From positions 434,001 through 498,000 of the forward strand of contig NAJO01000010.1 of assembly GCA_002077065.1 (NCBI GenBank): a DNA stretch of 64,000 nucleotides, read 5' to 3'. The notes under the pieces are model-generated. The model made no database searches. It worked only from the letters and a program-made list of their open reading frames with translations, and was not told the origin of the DNA. This stretch comes from Cryoendolithus antarcticus (lineage: Eukaryota; Ascomycota; Dothideomycetes; Cladosporiales; Cladosporiaceae). A program made the position numbers and the translations under genes. This document shows positions 42,464-54,105 of this stretch, piece after piece; the first letter of the stretch is position 1, and every line of letters begins with the position of its first letter.

Positions 42464-43495
42464 GCACAGAGATGGTCGTCGGATGCTGTTCTGAAGTACA
42501 TAGACCACGAGTTGCGTGAAGGATAACCTCCTGCTGTGCCGCCTTGATCCTGTTCCAGATCATCCTGCACATCTTCGTCTCATCACCTCGGTCTCGTTGT
42601 CACCTGTGGCGCTATACATCTTCGCCGACTGACACACACTAATCGCACCATAAACTTCATACACCCATCAGCAACGCTGACATCTCATGACAATTGATAC
42701 GGCTTGATCCAGAACTGAGTTCGTAAGCAGGAACTCGTTTGTCGCCTCAAGCCTCAGGCAATAATCTTGGCGTCCACTAGCGCCCGCAGGCACTCCCGCA
42801 GCAGTATATAGCAAATTTCGAATCCGCCTGCGACTCTTCTTCTTCTTTTCTTATGTCGACTTTGTGCGTTGCCCCGAGGGCCCCCTCCGATTCCACCAGC
42901 ACCGCTAACAGTATCTCGCAGACTTCATAGAATCATTTCTATAGTAAACATCCACATACTGTGTTCTCTACATGAGCCACAGACTCCAACCTGGCTGATG
43001 AGCCGATGCCCCGAGCCCAAGAGTGATGCCGACGTGCGCGGAGCTTGCTCTGCGTGGCGATGATCTCAACCCAGTCGGATGTCTGGCTTCGGCCGGTCTG
43101 GCTGGGAGGGTTCGGCGGTACGTCTGACAGGTGCTGATACTTTTCATCTGATGGTCTTGCTTGCAAGGCCGCGGGAGAAGGGTGAGAGACCTGACTGTGA
43201 TACGTCTTACCGAAGTCGTACTGCCATAAATGATTGTTAATGCATTGCTTGTGCGGTTTGCCCTGTCGAATACGTTTCCATGCGTCCCTATCGCCTGCGC
43301 TGCGGTCCCTCAGTCTCTGGATGTACCCTTGTGCGATTTGCCGATCCGAAACTTCGAGGCGCGATGCTCCGTCCATGACATCCACCATGCACAATCTCAC
43401 CCAATGCCGTTGTATGTTTCAGATCATAATGCGATGCAGCTTCAACAAAACGCTGGAGGAACTCAAAACGAATTAGTCTCGGTAGAGACCAGACA
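42464..43495. other. intergenic region, 1.03 kb
   Basis: Between the kinase stop and tRNA-Ser. Short frames only, none supported. A short hairpin (GTCTC-GGTA-GAGAC, 43476-43489) and a T4 run on the minus strand (43465-43468) form the tRNA-Ser trailer and terminator. Confidence 0.4.
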
Positions 43496-43576
43496 CGACA
43501 ATGGCAGGACTCGAACCTACGCCCCCGAAGGGAATTGATTTCTAGTCAATCGCAGTAACCACTTTGCTACATTGCC
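43496..43576 (-). tRNA. tRNA-Ser (AGA)
   Basis: An 81-nt class II cloverleaf without intron. On the minus strand the acceptor GGCAATG pairs with CATTGTC (one G-U), discriminator G. The anticodon stem ATTGA/TCAAT encloses CTAGAAA, anticodon AGA. The long variable arm is CCCTTCGGGG, and the T arm is GTAGG-TTCGAGT-CCTGC. The serine D-loop (AAAGTGGTTA) and internal promoter boxes are present. A Pol III T4 run lies 28 nt downstream. Confidence 0.94.
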
Positions 43577-43742
43577 AGTATACTATTATTTGATCCTAGC
43601 CCAATGATAAAATAATTTTCACTGGGCGTCGCGACTGAGTCGAGACGAGAAGCTTACCTAGCTACATCGAAGTCCAGACAGAGTTCTGACATTAAGCATT
43701 GAACGTGTACACATATCACTCATCACGATCGTATCATGCCCT

Positions 43743-45583
43743 TCAGACCCTCTCATCAGCCTTCACAGGGTCCCGAAACGGGTTAACCCGATCATCATCC
43801 TCAAAGCTCGGCCTGACCCTCTCCATGCCTCCAGAACCCATGTCCGCCTTCTTCAACTCCCAACTTCCAATCCTCTCGTGTCCAGTACCGCCCATTGCGT
43901 CTCTTTCCACGGTCGCTCCGACTACAGCGCCGCCCTTCGGCAACGTCAGATCACGATCCGAAGCCAGCTTCTGACTACCTTTGAACCCGCCCAGATCTTT
44001 CTTCGTGTCGTACTTATTATTCCTGTGTACACGGAAACCGCCGATCAAGGCTAAGAGACCGAAGATCAGGCCAGCAATGACGAGCGCCACGATCGCGCCG
44101 ATGACACCTGCGACGGCGGGAGACATGCTATGACTGCGTCCGCGATTTGTGGAGGAAGACGAGGAAGAGGTAGAGCCGGAAGACGTCGTGCTGTTGCCCC
44201 AAGCGGCACAGAAGACACTGGTAACAGCCTCACACTGCGTGCACCAGTCTCCGATACTGCCGATGAGCACGCCGTTCATACTCGTCTGGAAGTCCGACCA
44301 CCGCATATCGGTCTCGCTTGGTCCGTGGCGGAAGATCGGGTAAGATTGATAGGCGTCCTCGCTGTCAGTACCATTACGGAAGTAGAAGCGTACCCATAAG
44401 TCGTCCTCGCTTGGGTAGGTCGCGTTGTCGCTGGTGGAAAAGACCTCGAAGACTGCAGAGCTTGCGAATGAGGGCAAGCCTGCGAAGTTCGAGTTCAAGT
44501 CTGGGAGGCCCAGAAGTGCGAACATGGAGACAAGAGATGGGAAGTCGGCGAAGAGCAGCGAAAGCTTGTAGTACTCGCCCTCCCACTGGACGGAAGTCTG
44601 GAGTTGGTCGAGCATCTTAGCTAGGAGCAGATTGCCACCAAGTGTAGCGATACTGCCAGCCTTGCCGTCAGGCAGCACGCTCGAGCTTGTCAGATTGTTG
44701 TAGGCATTAAGATTGCCGAGCATAGCGTACTGCTGCTCATCGGCCAACCAACGTAAGGCGTTCAAAGTCGAGTCGTTGATCTGTGCCTTGAACGACGCAT
44801 TGTGGTTCGCATAGTAATTGACATAGTCGTAGATGGCATAAGCATTGATGTAGTCCGCTTGGCTGTTGCTCATCACCGAGGCCAGTAGCGTGTCATCGAT
44901 CGCATCGTAGACGGACGAGCTCGAGTTGTCTGTGGCTGCGTACGCTGCCGACATCAGGTAATTGACCTGGTTGTAATCGTATGCCGGACAATTCAGCGAG
45001 CCAGCAAGATAGGGGAACTCTGGGTCCAACGCTCCGCTCGTGTGCAGCTGAATATATTGGTAGCCATCGAGCGGACTCTCAATCTGCAACTCTATCAGCA
45101 TCCGATATGGTAAGGAGTGGGCTTTGAAGCGCATACATAGCTGCCATTCGCCAATACACTCGTCGGATCTAGCACCGCCGCCACACTCTCATTGAGCGTG
45201 AAAGGCGGATATAGCCCTTGCAAGAACGCTTGCGCAGTAGCAACGCTCGACTGTGTGTCCAAGGCCAAAGCATATACCTCTTGCGGCGAAGGCGTGTTCG
45301 CATTTAGTCCGTCTATCGCCGCTCGGGCTGTCCCGATGACAGAAGGCGCTGATGGCACATAGCGCTCGCGGAAGAAGGAGCCAGCGTTGTGAGCTTGCTG
45401 GGCCCCGAGGGAGGTCAAAGTTGTCGGGATGAAGCCCAGGACATCGGGGGTGCGTTCACCGATACGCTGGAAGATCACTGATGACCATACCTTGTAGTTG
45501 CTCGTATCTGACTGCGCAAGGCTGGACTGCGACAAGAGGACGAGGGTGGCGACAAGGCTGCTGGGGAGGTGGAAGGGAGCCAT
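43743..45583 (-). CDS. membrane-anchored histidine-acid-phosphatase-fold protein, probably catalytically inactive
   Basis: Two exons, 45583-45137 and 45083-43743, giving 595 aa. The intron 45084-45136 (53 nt) has a GTATGC donor, a GCTGATAG branch and a TTGCAG acceptor, joining NGSY to IESPLDGYQYIQL. The ATG at 45583 begins a signal peptide (LVATLVLLSQSSLAQS). The fold follows fungal histidine acid phosphatases, but the catalytic motif RHGERTP reads RIGERTP (Ile at residue 41), and the second motif, usually HD, reads FADFPSLVSMFALLGL (Ala at about 328). Both catalytic His are therefore missing, while Arg, Gly and Asp remain. Many N-glycosylation sites, a Ser/Thr stalk, a transmembrane helix (GAIVALVIAGLIFGLLALI) and a cytoplasmic tail follow. 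A cell-surface sensor or binding role is inferred. Confidence 0.85.
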
Positions 45584-46287
45584 TGCGGTGCGCTGTGTTG
45601 GCGGAAAGATTTCTGCTTGGACAAGGCTTATCGACAACAGCTAACTTCCCTGTGAATCGACGTCCTTTCGCAGACACGACAGGACTATTGCCACGCGACA
45701 GTATTGGACAGGAAGAGAGAGAGCGAGAGCTTCACCTACCTGCATGCACTTCCGTACCTGTCCCGCTAGCTAGCTGCAGCTCTTATCACGGTGCGGGCAC
45801 GCATGCACGATCGATGCACACCATGTCTCGTGACTTCAAACGCACGATAGATGTCGTCGATATGCATGTCGAAGTGCTTGAAGAGGAAGAAGCCAAACTA
45901 CTTCGAGATCGTTCGCGATAGTATCGCGGGGTAGAGGTGGCTGGGCCCGCGGGATGCCAATGCTCTTACAGTAGACGAGTGAGTGGTCAGTGCATGCGGA
46001 AGCCGCGATCTTTACTTGAACGGTGTTGGACATGATTAGTAGCGATCGATCGTTTTTCGTCAGCGTCGCTGGTGTTGACTGAGCGCTGGCTAGCAACGTA
46101 TGCCCAACGTAAGCGCATTCACTCGAACTATGAAAGGTAGTCTACAGCTGCGCAAGGCATTGAGATTTCCTCAAGGGTGGTACTTTATCCTCACGCTTTT
46201 CCCGTTCATATGTCTTCCCGACAACACTGCTTTTCTTGACAGCATCGTCTTACATTACCACAAGCATTCCGTCAAGTCTGATCCGCA
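45584..46287. other. divergent intergenic region, 704 bp
   Basis: Between the phosphatase-like gene and the MAPEG gene. The final 130 bp before 46288 are leader-like. No RNA gene or repeat was recognised. Confidence 0.35.
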
Positions 46288-46824
46288 ATGGCACCAAACG
46301 TTTCCATCCTCTCCATCCCCGTTCACTATCTCCTAGCACTGTACCCTCACGACCGGGCCATGAATATCTCAAAAGAGGTCACTCCAACCCTTCACACTCG
46401 AGATAACCCCAAATCCGCAGATCTGCGCGACCTCCTGCAGCGGCGATTGTCGTCGGAGGATTGGGCAGCTTTCGAACGCAGCGTGGCCTGCCATCGCAAT
46501 TCAATGGAGAATATGCCGCTCTTTGTCTCTGCTGCGTTTGCTGGAGCTCTGGCTGAGCGTGAGGCCCAACGGGGTTTATCAGTGGGCTTGTTTGCTGTGC
46601 TGTGGTTGACAATGAGATCGTTGTACACGGCCGTATACCTGAAGACTGATACCCAGGGTTGGGGCTATGTGCGCAGAGGATCGTACATCACTGGGGTTGC
46701 GCTCTGCTTTGGTATGCTGGGGAGAGCGGCGATGTGGCTTTATAGTGATCAGGATTCAAAAACTCCCTGTCGGCATAGTCAGTCCTCCGCAATGGCAACT
46801 TCGGGATACTTGAGGGACTTATAA
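46288..46824 (+). CDS. MAPEG-family membrane protein
   Basis: Single exon, 178 aa, ATG at 46288 (context CGCAATGG). MAPEG proteins are small four-helix membrane proteins that include microsomal glutathione transferases and leukotriene synthases. An N-terminal helix (ILSIPVHYLLALYPHDRAM) is followed by a charged loop and the family-type motif HRNSMENMPLFVSAAFAGAL, then VGLFAVLWLTMRSLYTAVYL and a last helix, YITGVALCFGMLGRAAMWLY. The sequence after that helix (DSKTPCRHSQSSAMATSGYL) is unlike the family and may reflect read-through of a poorly kept 3' end. The substrate cannot be inferred. It is upstream of a gene-poor block. Confidence 0.82.
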   Translation: MAPNVSILSIPVHYLLALYPHDRAMNISKEVTPTLHTRDNPKSADLRDLLQRRLSSEDWAAFERSVACHRNSMENMPLFVSAAFAGALAEREAQRGLSVGLFAVLWLTMRSLYTAVYLKTDTQGWGYVRRGSYITGVALCFGMLGRAAMWLYSDQDSKTPCRHSQSSAMATSGYLRDL

Positions 46825-49363
46825 AAAGGGTTTCGGCCGTCCCTCTCACCCTTGCAGGCTCGAGAGACGGCGAATAGCGCCCACGCGCTCAAGCAATTCC
46901 AGGTCGGCTCTTGACTTTCCCACGCACCACCGATTGCATCCACAGACCCCGATCGTCTCAACATCTACGCACTTGGTCTTCGCGCCACAGCTCCGTCATC
47001 GCATTCAGCACTCACGCAGACTAGAGGCAGCCCAGCGAGGGCCATGGAATGGAGAAGACGAAGTCCACCAAGCTGGCAACAATGTGAAGCAGACAAGCCA
47101 AAGCTTTGAGCCTCACTCGAGAGAGGTCCCGCGACGCACTGTTGTTGACCTAGCCAGTAGAGCAGCGCCTTCGTCATCTCATGATCCAATCTGGACTGCT
47201 GTATAGACTGCGCGGTTTGATACAGGATGCTCGAGTAACTGCGGGCTTGGTCCAATCTCTGTGCGCTTCGGCCTTGACAGCGAGGGCTGCTCCGCACAAG
47301 TCGGTTGGCGGGAGATCGCAAGCTTTCTAAGAATCGCTACAGCATCAACACACCCGTCAGTCTCGCCTCGACAACACACGGCAAGCCTTCCGTCATCCGT
47401 TCACACCACTTCGACTACAGCTCGATAAGCCACATCGTTTCGCAAGACATCATCAGCAGCACACGCACTCTGACACACTACCTCTTTCCGTTTGTAGTAA
47501 GCACTTCCCTCAGAGACAAGTCTTTGATTCCATTCTTCCACTTCCGCATAGAAGCTTCAGAAGGCATAGGGGTTCGGACGGCCAAAGTACATCAGCAAAA
47601 GCCGCCCGACTTCTCGCTGTCGTTGCGAGGCGGTCTGCAGACTTCCAAGAAAGAGGATGCAGACCTTTTGGTTTGGGGTTCGGCGCTCATCGATCGTACG
47701 TCCGCTCCGGTTTTGACTTGTTTCGCTAGTACGAAACAAGAGGCCCATGCGGACGGAGATGATTGACGCGGCTGATCGGACATTGCTACGAGGCAATTGC
47801 ATATGTGTTGATACTGCGATGCAGGCTTCGAGGCGGGTCGGTTGGGAAGCTGGAATGGAGGATCGGGGGCCTTCTGCATAAGCAGCGTGGCGGATAACAA
47901 GGTGTGCTGGGTCTCTGCTGTTGGGTGAAGAGGGTATAGTCTGGGAGTGCGAGGAGTCTTAATGCTGACAGTGTGCGAGTGGTTATGATGGGCTAGCGAG
48001 ACATCGACTCAGCTGGAACAACCGCTCCGACTGCTGGCAGAGACGTCAAGCAGACTCGTAACGACACCAAGAGTGCAGGAGCTATTGTCAGGCCATTATG
48101 TTGTTGGCCGGTCGGAATGGCATGCTTCTGTATGTCACCTGACCTTCTCGCTGGACGCAGTGCGTCTTTCGGACGAGTAAGGTGGGAGGCTGTGTTGAAG
48201 CTTGCCATCCCTCACGGCCTGTAAGTAGGCTTATGCTCTCGAGTAGCAGCTGACAAGCTCTTCTTGTGCCCTCACAACGTCTGCCTTATGTCAAAGCCAG
48301 CGAGCCCTCACGGACAACGATGAAGTTGCTAATGCATCTGCCAAGTCAAGCTCACTGCGCAGCACTCGCGACGCTGTATGGCAAACCCCACGCAGAACAC
48401 CAAACCTCTCATATCTAGCAACAGCAATGTGAGACCCAAAAGACAACATCGAGATGACGTTGCCCGACAACTCTGCCGTTCCTCATCCTGACTAACGAGC
48501 GCGACCACTGCTGTGAAGCTGTCCATGATGATCAGAGCATGTGTCCAGCCAGCAAGCTTCGACGTGCGCCTCTAAGAGGTCTGACCAAGCCGACACATGA
48601 AGCTGCCGATTTACTGCCGTCGATGGGCACCGGACATGGATGATCCAGCAATCCTTTCACTGCCTCACCCCATCATGACACCCTCAGCATCTCAAGGACA
48701 CAGAAAGCAACACAGTAGAGCTCGACAGCTAGTCAGAAAGCCAGCTGCTTGCCACAGAGTGGCACCGCGATACTTGAACCGAGAAAATTGCTTAGGGTTA
48801 AGTTCCAAGCACCGCGTCCCTCGCTCACACCACACGCTGCAGTTGGCGATCTCGAGCATGTGAGACCGTGCTGTGAGGCTCGCTGTGCAGATGGCTTTGG
48901 CGGGCGTATGGCGGAACGTGAACGAGGCAGTGTTTAGCTGGATCCAGCGCGAGCCGAATGAGCGGCGCTCGGATGACTATGGGGAGGGTATGTGCTTGTG
49001 GTATGTTCGTGTGAAAGGAGGAGCGTGTCGGAGTGCGTGCGTGTGATAATGCCCAGCTGTGCGATGTTTCGAAGCCAGAGAGTGCCGTCTGTCAGTGGTA
49101 GACCGTCAAGAACCCCGTCGCATGCTGATGTCGTGGTGATGAGTAGCTGCGCCACTCAGAGACTCGAATGTGTTATCGTTGAGAATGGGTTGGCCATGTA
49201 GTCGCGAAGCCGCAGGTGGGAGACGCGTTTGCGTGATACAACATTCGGCCGACCGTAATTAGCGTGGGCAATCGCTCCATATGTTCGTCACCCGCTGGAT
49301 GCAAGGTTGGCATCCGATAATACCTCGACGTCCTCCTTTTGCAGTCGATGGCGAAATCGTAGC
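46825..49363. other. gene-poor block, 2.5 kb
   Basis: No protein gene, tRNA or repeat was recognised. The longest plus-strand frame (47305-47766) has no internal ATG, and the minus-strand frames of 65-118 codons lack features or start at TTG. The stretch 47340-47560 is C/T/A-rich like a fungal 5' leader and could mark an unseen transcript. An isolated TTAGGG lies near 48792. The last part is the VPS11 promoter. Confidence 0.5.
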
Positions 49364-52300
49364 ATGGCATTGACATCGGTAAACAAGGTCATTCATCTCC
49401 ATGATCACATCCCGCTAACCTCGATCAAAGTGGAAACAGTTCCGTTTCTTCGATGTCTCTCAGGTCCGTCTGCTTGACGGCGATGGGACGGTAGCGTTGG
49501 ACGTATGTGTGGTCCAGCCCTGGTTATACGAGTGCGCTGACCGGCCTAGCAAGGGAGTGTCAGTTGTGTAGCTGCCGGAGCAGATCGTATATACGCCGGC
49601 ACTCCTGATGGAACTATCCACTCCCTTGACCAGAGCTTCAAGCCAAGTCGAACATGGCAGGCCCACAGCTCTGGAAGTGTGTCTCACATACGGCAGCTCC
49701 CAGGAACTTCTTATCTCTTGTCGATAGCCGAGGATCTAGTCCATGAGCCTGAGTTGAAGGTCTGGGCTCTCGATCAGCTGGAGAAGAAGACGCAGCAGCC
49801 TAGGTGTTTGTGCACCGTATCTATTCAGAACGGTCGTAAGAACTTTCCTGTGAGCGCTTTTGCGGTCACAGGTGATCTTGCACAGCTGGCTGTGGGTTTC
49901 GCCAATGGCGCAGTGACCGTTGTTCGTGGCGACTTGATACACGACCGAGGTACGAAGCAGCGCACTGTGTTCGAATCCGAAGAGCCCATTACCGGTCTGG
50001 AGTTCCGCGAAGCCAATACTGTCGCACTTTACATAGCGACGACAGCACGTATTGCTGCATTGGCGATATCTGGCAAAGGGCAGGGATCACCAGCGAGGAC
50101 TCTGGATGAGCATGGCTGTGCAGTCGGCTGCATGACACTTGATCCCGACTCACGGGAGATCATTGTTGCCAGAGACGATGCTGTCTACACCTACGGTCCG
50201 CAAGGTAGAGCTGCGTCTTACGCATATGAGGGTGCGAAGAAGCTCGTCGGCATAAGCGGTGACTACGTGCTCATCGTATCGCCGCCTAATACAGGCGCAC
50301 TCGCAAAATCTGTGCCACTGCGAGCCTTTGCTCAGGCGACTGATATCCTCAATACTAGCTCGTTCACCATTTTGGACACAGATCTCAAGTTTATTGCATA
50401 CTCAGAATCGCTCTCGGCGCAAGTCAGCAGCCTATTCAGCATCTGGGGCGACATTTTCTTGCTCACTATCGATGGCAAGCTCTACAGATACCACGAGAAG
50501 ACCTTCCAGCAGAAGCTTGAGATCCTCTATCAGCGCGATCTATACATGCTTGCGATCAATCTTGCGCAGAAGTATAAAGTTGATACCGTTCAGCAGAATG
50601 CCATCTCCCGGAAACATGGCGATTATTTGTACCAGAAAGGCGACTACGACACAGCGATGCAGCAGTATCTAAGTGCCATTGACAACACCGAGCCATCGCA
50701 GATAATACGGAAGTACTTGGACAATCAGCGGATCAAGAATCTTATCGATTACCTCGAAGAGCTCCATGAACACCACAAAGCGACCTCGGACCATACCACC
50801 CTACTGCTGAACTGCTATGCGAAGCTCAAAGATGTTGAGAAGCTTGAAGCATTCATCAAGCAGCCAGGCAATCTTCGTTTCGATCTGGACACTGCAATCA
50901 TCATGTGTCGTCAAGCCGGCTACTTCGATCAAGCGGCTTTCCTTGCCAGAAGACACAACGAGCATGGCCTTGTTGTAGACATCTTGATCGAAGACTTGAA
51001 GAAGTATGCTGAAGCCATCGCCTACATTCAGCGACTTCAGCCTGCAGATGCTTACAGCAACTTCACGAAGTATGGCACAGTATTACTGGAACACTGTCCG
51101 ATCGAAGCGACGCAGATCTTCATTGACTACTTTACCGGTACCTTCAGGCCGAAGAAGGACACAGTGATCATCCAAGAGACACCCACGGACCAGGAGCGTG
51201 GTGGTGGCTTCGTCACCACCGCCACGAGTGCAGTGCAGAACTTGGCAGCACTGATCCCTCTGCCGTACATGAACTCGAGCTCCGTCCACTCTCCCTCCGA
51301 CGGCGAGACGCAAAAGCAAGCTCAGATCATTGAGACCACGATGCCTGGGGAGTTCGTCGAATACGAAGTCCCCAAACCGCGTGTTGCTTTCTCAGCATTT
51401 ATAGATCACCCAGACGCGTTCATCACCTTTCTTGAGGCTTTACTCGCCAGCGAAGATCTTCAGTCCTCGCATGAGTCCGAGCTCACTGCCACGCTATTCG
51501 AACTGTATCTTCACAAAGCCTCGGCTACACGCAACGAAGAGAAGACGGAGTACGAGCGGAGGGCGCGTGCACTGATCGAGTCACCCACGAGCCCAATTGA
51601 TCCCAGCTCTATTCTTCTCCTATCTGATCTCGAGAAGTTTCGAGCTGGCACAGTGCTCGTCTCAGAGTCCCAGAACCTTCACGCCGACATCTTCCGATCC
51701 TACGCCTCGGCGCAAGATACTCGGGGCGCCATTCGTGCTCTGCAGAAGTACGGTCCCCGGAATCCGTCTCTGTACCCTGCGGCTCTGGCGTACTTCACAT
51801 CAACTCCTCAAATCCTCGCAGACGCAGGCACAGAAGTGACTGCTGTACTCAAGAAGATCGACGAAGAGAATCTGATGTCTCCTCTTCAAGTCATACAAAT
51901 CCTGTCACAGAATGCTGTTGCGACGATGGCCTTGGTGAAATCGTACCTCTCCACTACTGTGGCGCGGGAGCGGGCTGAGATTACCCAGAATCGTAGGCTC
52001 ATCACCAGCTATCGAAACTCCACCACAGAGACACTCGCCTCTTTGGATACTCTCAATACAGAACCGACTTCGTTCTCCGCAACTCGCTGCTCTTCCTGCG
52101 CTAAGACGCTTGATCTGCCTACTGTGCACTTCTTGTGCAAGCACTCTTTCCACGCGAGATGCTTGAACGTAGCGCCAGGTCAGGAGTCAGAAGTGGAGTG
52201 TCCACTATGTGCGGCTGGCAACGATACCGTGAGGGCGCTGCGGACCGCGCAAGTCGAGAGCTCGAGGAGGGACGATCTGTTCACTGATGCCCTAAGCCGC

Positions 52301-52375
52301 AGTGGGGAGAGGTTCGGAGTCGTTGGAGAGTGGTTTGGGAGGGGTGTCATGGGAGTAAGGACACAGGGCAAGTGA
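49364..52375 (+). CDS. VPS11: vacuolar protein sorting protein Vps11 (HOPS/CORVET core subunit)
   Basis: Three exons, 49364-49378 (15 nt, MALTS), 49431-49502 and 49550-52375, giving 970 aa. Introns are 52 nt (GTAAAC donor, CGCTAACC branch, AAAG acceptor) and 47 nt (GTATGT donor, GCTGACC branch, CTAG acceptor). The rebuilt N terminus, MALTSWKQFRFFDVSQVRLL, is typical of Vps11. Vps11 is a core subunit of the HOPS and CORVET tethering complexes at vacuole and endosome. An N-terminal beta-propeller includes IYAGTPDGTIHSLDQSFKP and SHIRQLPGTSYLLSIAEDL. Clathrin-heavy-chain-type helical repeats follow (LYMLAINLAQKYKVD, HGDYLYQKGDYDTAMQQYL). The C-terminal RING-H2 has CSSCAKTLDLP, FLCKHSFHARCL and CPLCA. 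An ATG at 49679 is not needed and would lose part of the propeller. Confidence 0.95.
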
Positions 52376-52886
52376 GTTAGTCAATGCGGCTTCATATGCT
52401 TGCGCTCTCCTAACTTGTTGAAGATCTCAACAGGTGGAGCTCTTCCTCTAAGCATTGATTGACTATACCGTAGTCCGAAGAGTGTGGCGAAGCAGGACTG
52501 AGAGGATGCAAGAAGATACACGTCGTAATGCTCTCGTCGACGCCGTGAACGCAACGAAACAATCGTGGTGAGAAACCTGATAGCAGAAGGCCATTGTCAC
52601 TTGTAGAGGAGCGGGCAGACGGGCAAATCAGCCTTGCGCTTGCGAGTAAGCGTCTTCACTAAACTTCCTCAATCGCTCTTTCCTTCACTCGGAACTGGAT
52701 CAGCATTAGGTTTCAGGCTCCAAGATTCAAATTGCCGTCACGAGGCAATAAGGCAATATCATTGTCAGCACGCTGGCATGTGATTAGCCCTCAGAGGTGC
52801 ATATATTCCCTCAGTCCCGTGCGATCTTTCTCTCCTATCCACTACTCTACCTTGCATATCCATCTATACCACAGTAGCTCGAGAAC
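52376..52886. other. intergenic region with TATA-like element, 511 bp
   Basis: Between VPS11 and the first Myb-like gene. A TATA-like GCATATATTCC lies near 52800-52810, about 80 bp before the next ATG, followed by a C/T-rich leader. Nothing else was seen. Confidence 0.4.
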
Positions 52887-53759
52887 ATGGCGATTGCTAC
52901 TTTGACTCCGCGCCACCTCTCTCTCCTCCGCGCCGTTGCGCAGACCCCTAACAGACCGAACTGGGCTCAAATTGCGAAGGATGCGGACTTCTCAACTGCC
53001 AAAGTCGCCCGCGATACGTGGGGCATGATTCGTAAGAAGCTCGAAGTGAAGGATGATAATATCAATCTCTCTCCGAGACAGCTTGACCTGTTACGCGTGT
53101 ATGCGTTGAACATCAGTGGTACAGTCAGTACCAGCACAAAACAGGAGAGCGAAATCGAAAACGCTGTATTGATACAATTACAGATCGATTGGGATGATGT
53201 GGCGAGCAAGGCGGGATTTAGTACTAAGAAGGTGGCGAGGGATACGTGGCTTATCGTAAAGAAGAAGCTCGGCAGTGTCAAGAAGGGAGGCGATAATGAG
53301 GATGAGGATCAGGAAGCGGTTGAGAGCATCGAGGAGCACGAGAAGGTTGAGGTGAAGCACGGGAAGGGATTGAAGAAGCGAAAGGCCGGTAAGTCGTGTC
53401 CCAAGCTGATGGTCTCTATTCTGAACAGCTGACACGCGACAGGTATCACGGATGAGGAGGTCGCTACTCCCAAGAAGAAGACAAAGACCGCGATGAAGCG
53501 TGAACCCAGCGCAGAGCTAGAGGAAATGGGTGAAGACGTAGAGGGAGGTTCGATCATCGACCACACCGATACCGCTGTCTCCGAAATCTCGCATACCCAG
53601 ACTGAGGATACCGCGGAGTCACCAGTAATGGGAGCAGAGACCACCGAGGACACTAAGAAGGAGACTGCTGAGATTGGGGAGGTGACGAACGAGCATGCGG
53701 AGGACGAAGAATTGAGCGAACAGGAGGCACTCGATGCTCAGCTTCTCTTTGGGTTGTGA
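52887..53759 (+). CDS. Myb/SANT-like small DNA-binding protein with two repeats, 272 aa
   Basis: Two exons, 52887-53388 and 53443-53759. The intron 53389-53442 (54 nt) has a GTAAGT donor, a GCTGAC branch and an ACAG acceptor. Two related helical units are visible. Unit 1 (about residues 7-52) is TPRHLSLLRAVAQT then WAQIAKDADFSTAKVARDTW and GMIRKKL. Unit 2 (about 62-128) is SPRQLDLLRVYALN then WDDVASKAGFSTKKVARDTW and LIVKKKL, with an insertion of about 24 residues. The shared VARDTW is striking. A basic stretch (KGLKKRKAG) and an acidic disordered tail follow. I place it with fungal Myb-like DNA-binding proteins by pattern; targets are unknown. A shorter relative follows on the same strand at 54106. 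Confidence 0.8.
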
Positions 53760-54105
53760 ACATCGGGTCAGCCCTCGAGCAGACATGAGGTGGTTCACGG
53801 GGTTTGATGCGGCATCAACAATGGTACCTATCAACACTTTTGTGTAAGAACTTCAGGTCAAGCTGATAGTCAAGTGCAATTGAGGCATGTGACAATACTT
53901 GCCTGAAACAAAATGACACTTCACATGAGCGGAACTCTTCAGCTCACTGAGTGAACGCCTGCCTAGATCTTCAGACTCAACTCAATCTTCTACCTCACTG
54001 ACATGCTCCTACATCCACCTCCAGCAATCCACCATCCACCACATTTCACCCCAACCCAGTATCCAACCACCCACCCGACTAGTTCATCCTGCAAACACGA
54101 CGACC
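53760..54105. other. intergenic region, 346 bp
   Basis: Between the two Myb-like genes. The last 110 bp are a C/A-rich leader; no other feature was recognised. Confidence 0.35.

Noticed and set aside
47305..47766. 153-codon plus-strand open frame in the gene-poor block
   Set aside because: It opens with TTG, contains no ATG, and has no recognisable features or splice context.
48790..48797. TTAGGG telomere-like hexamer
   Set aside because: A single copy; no array, and surrounding genes are ordinary chromosome-internal housekeeping genes.
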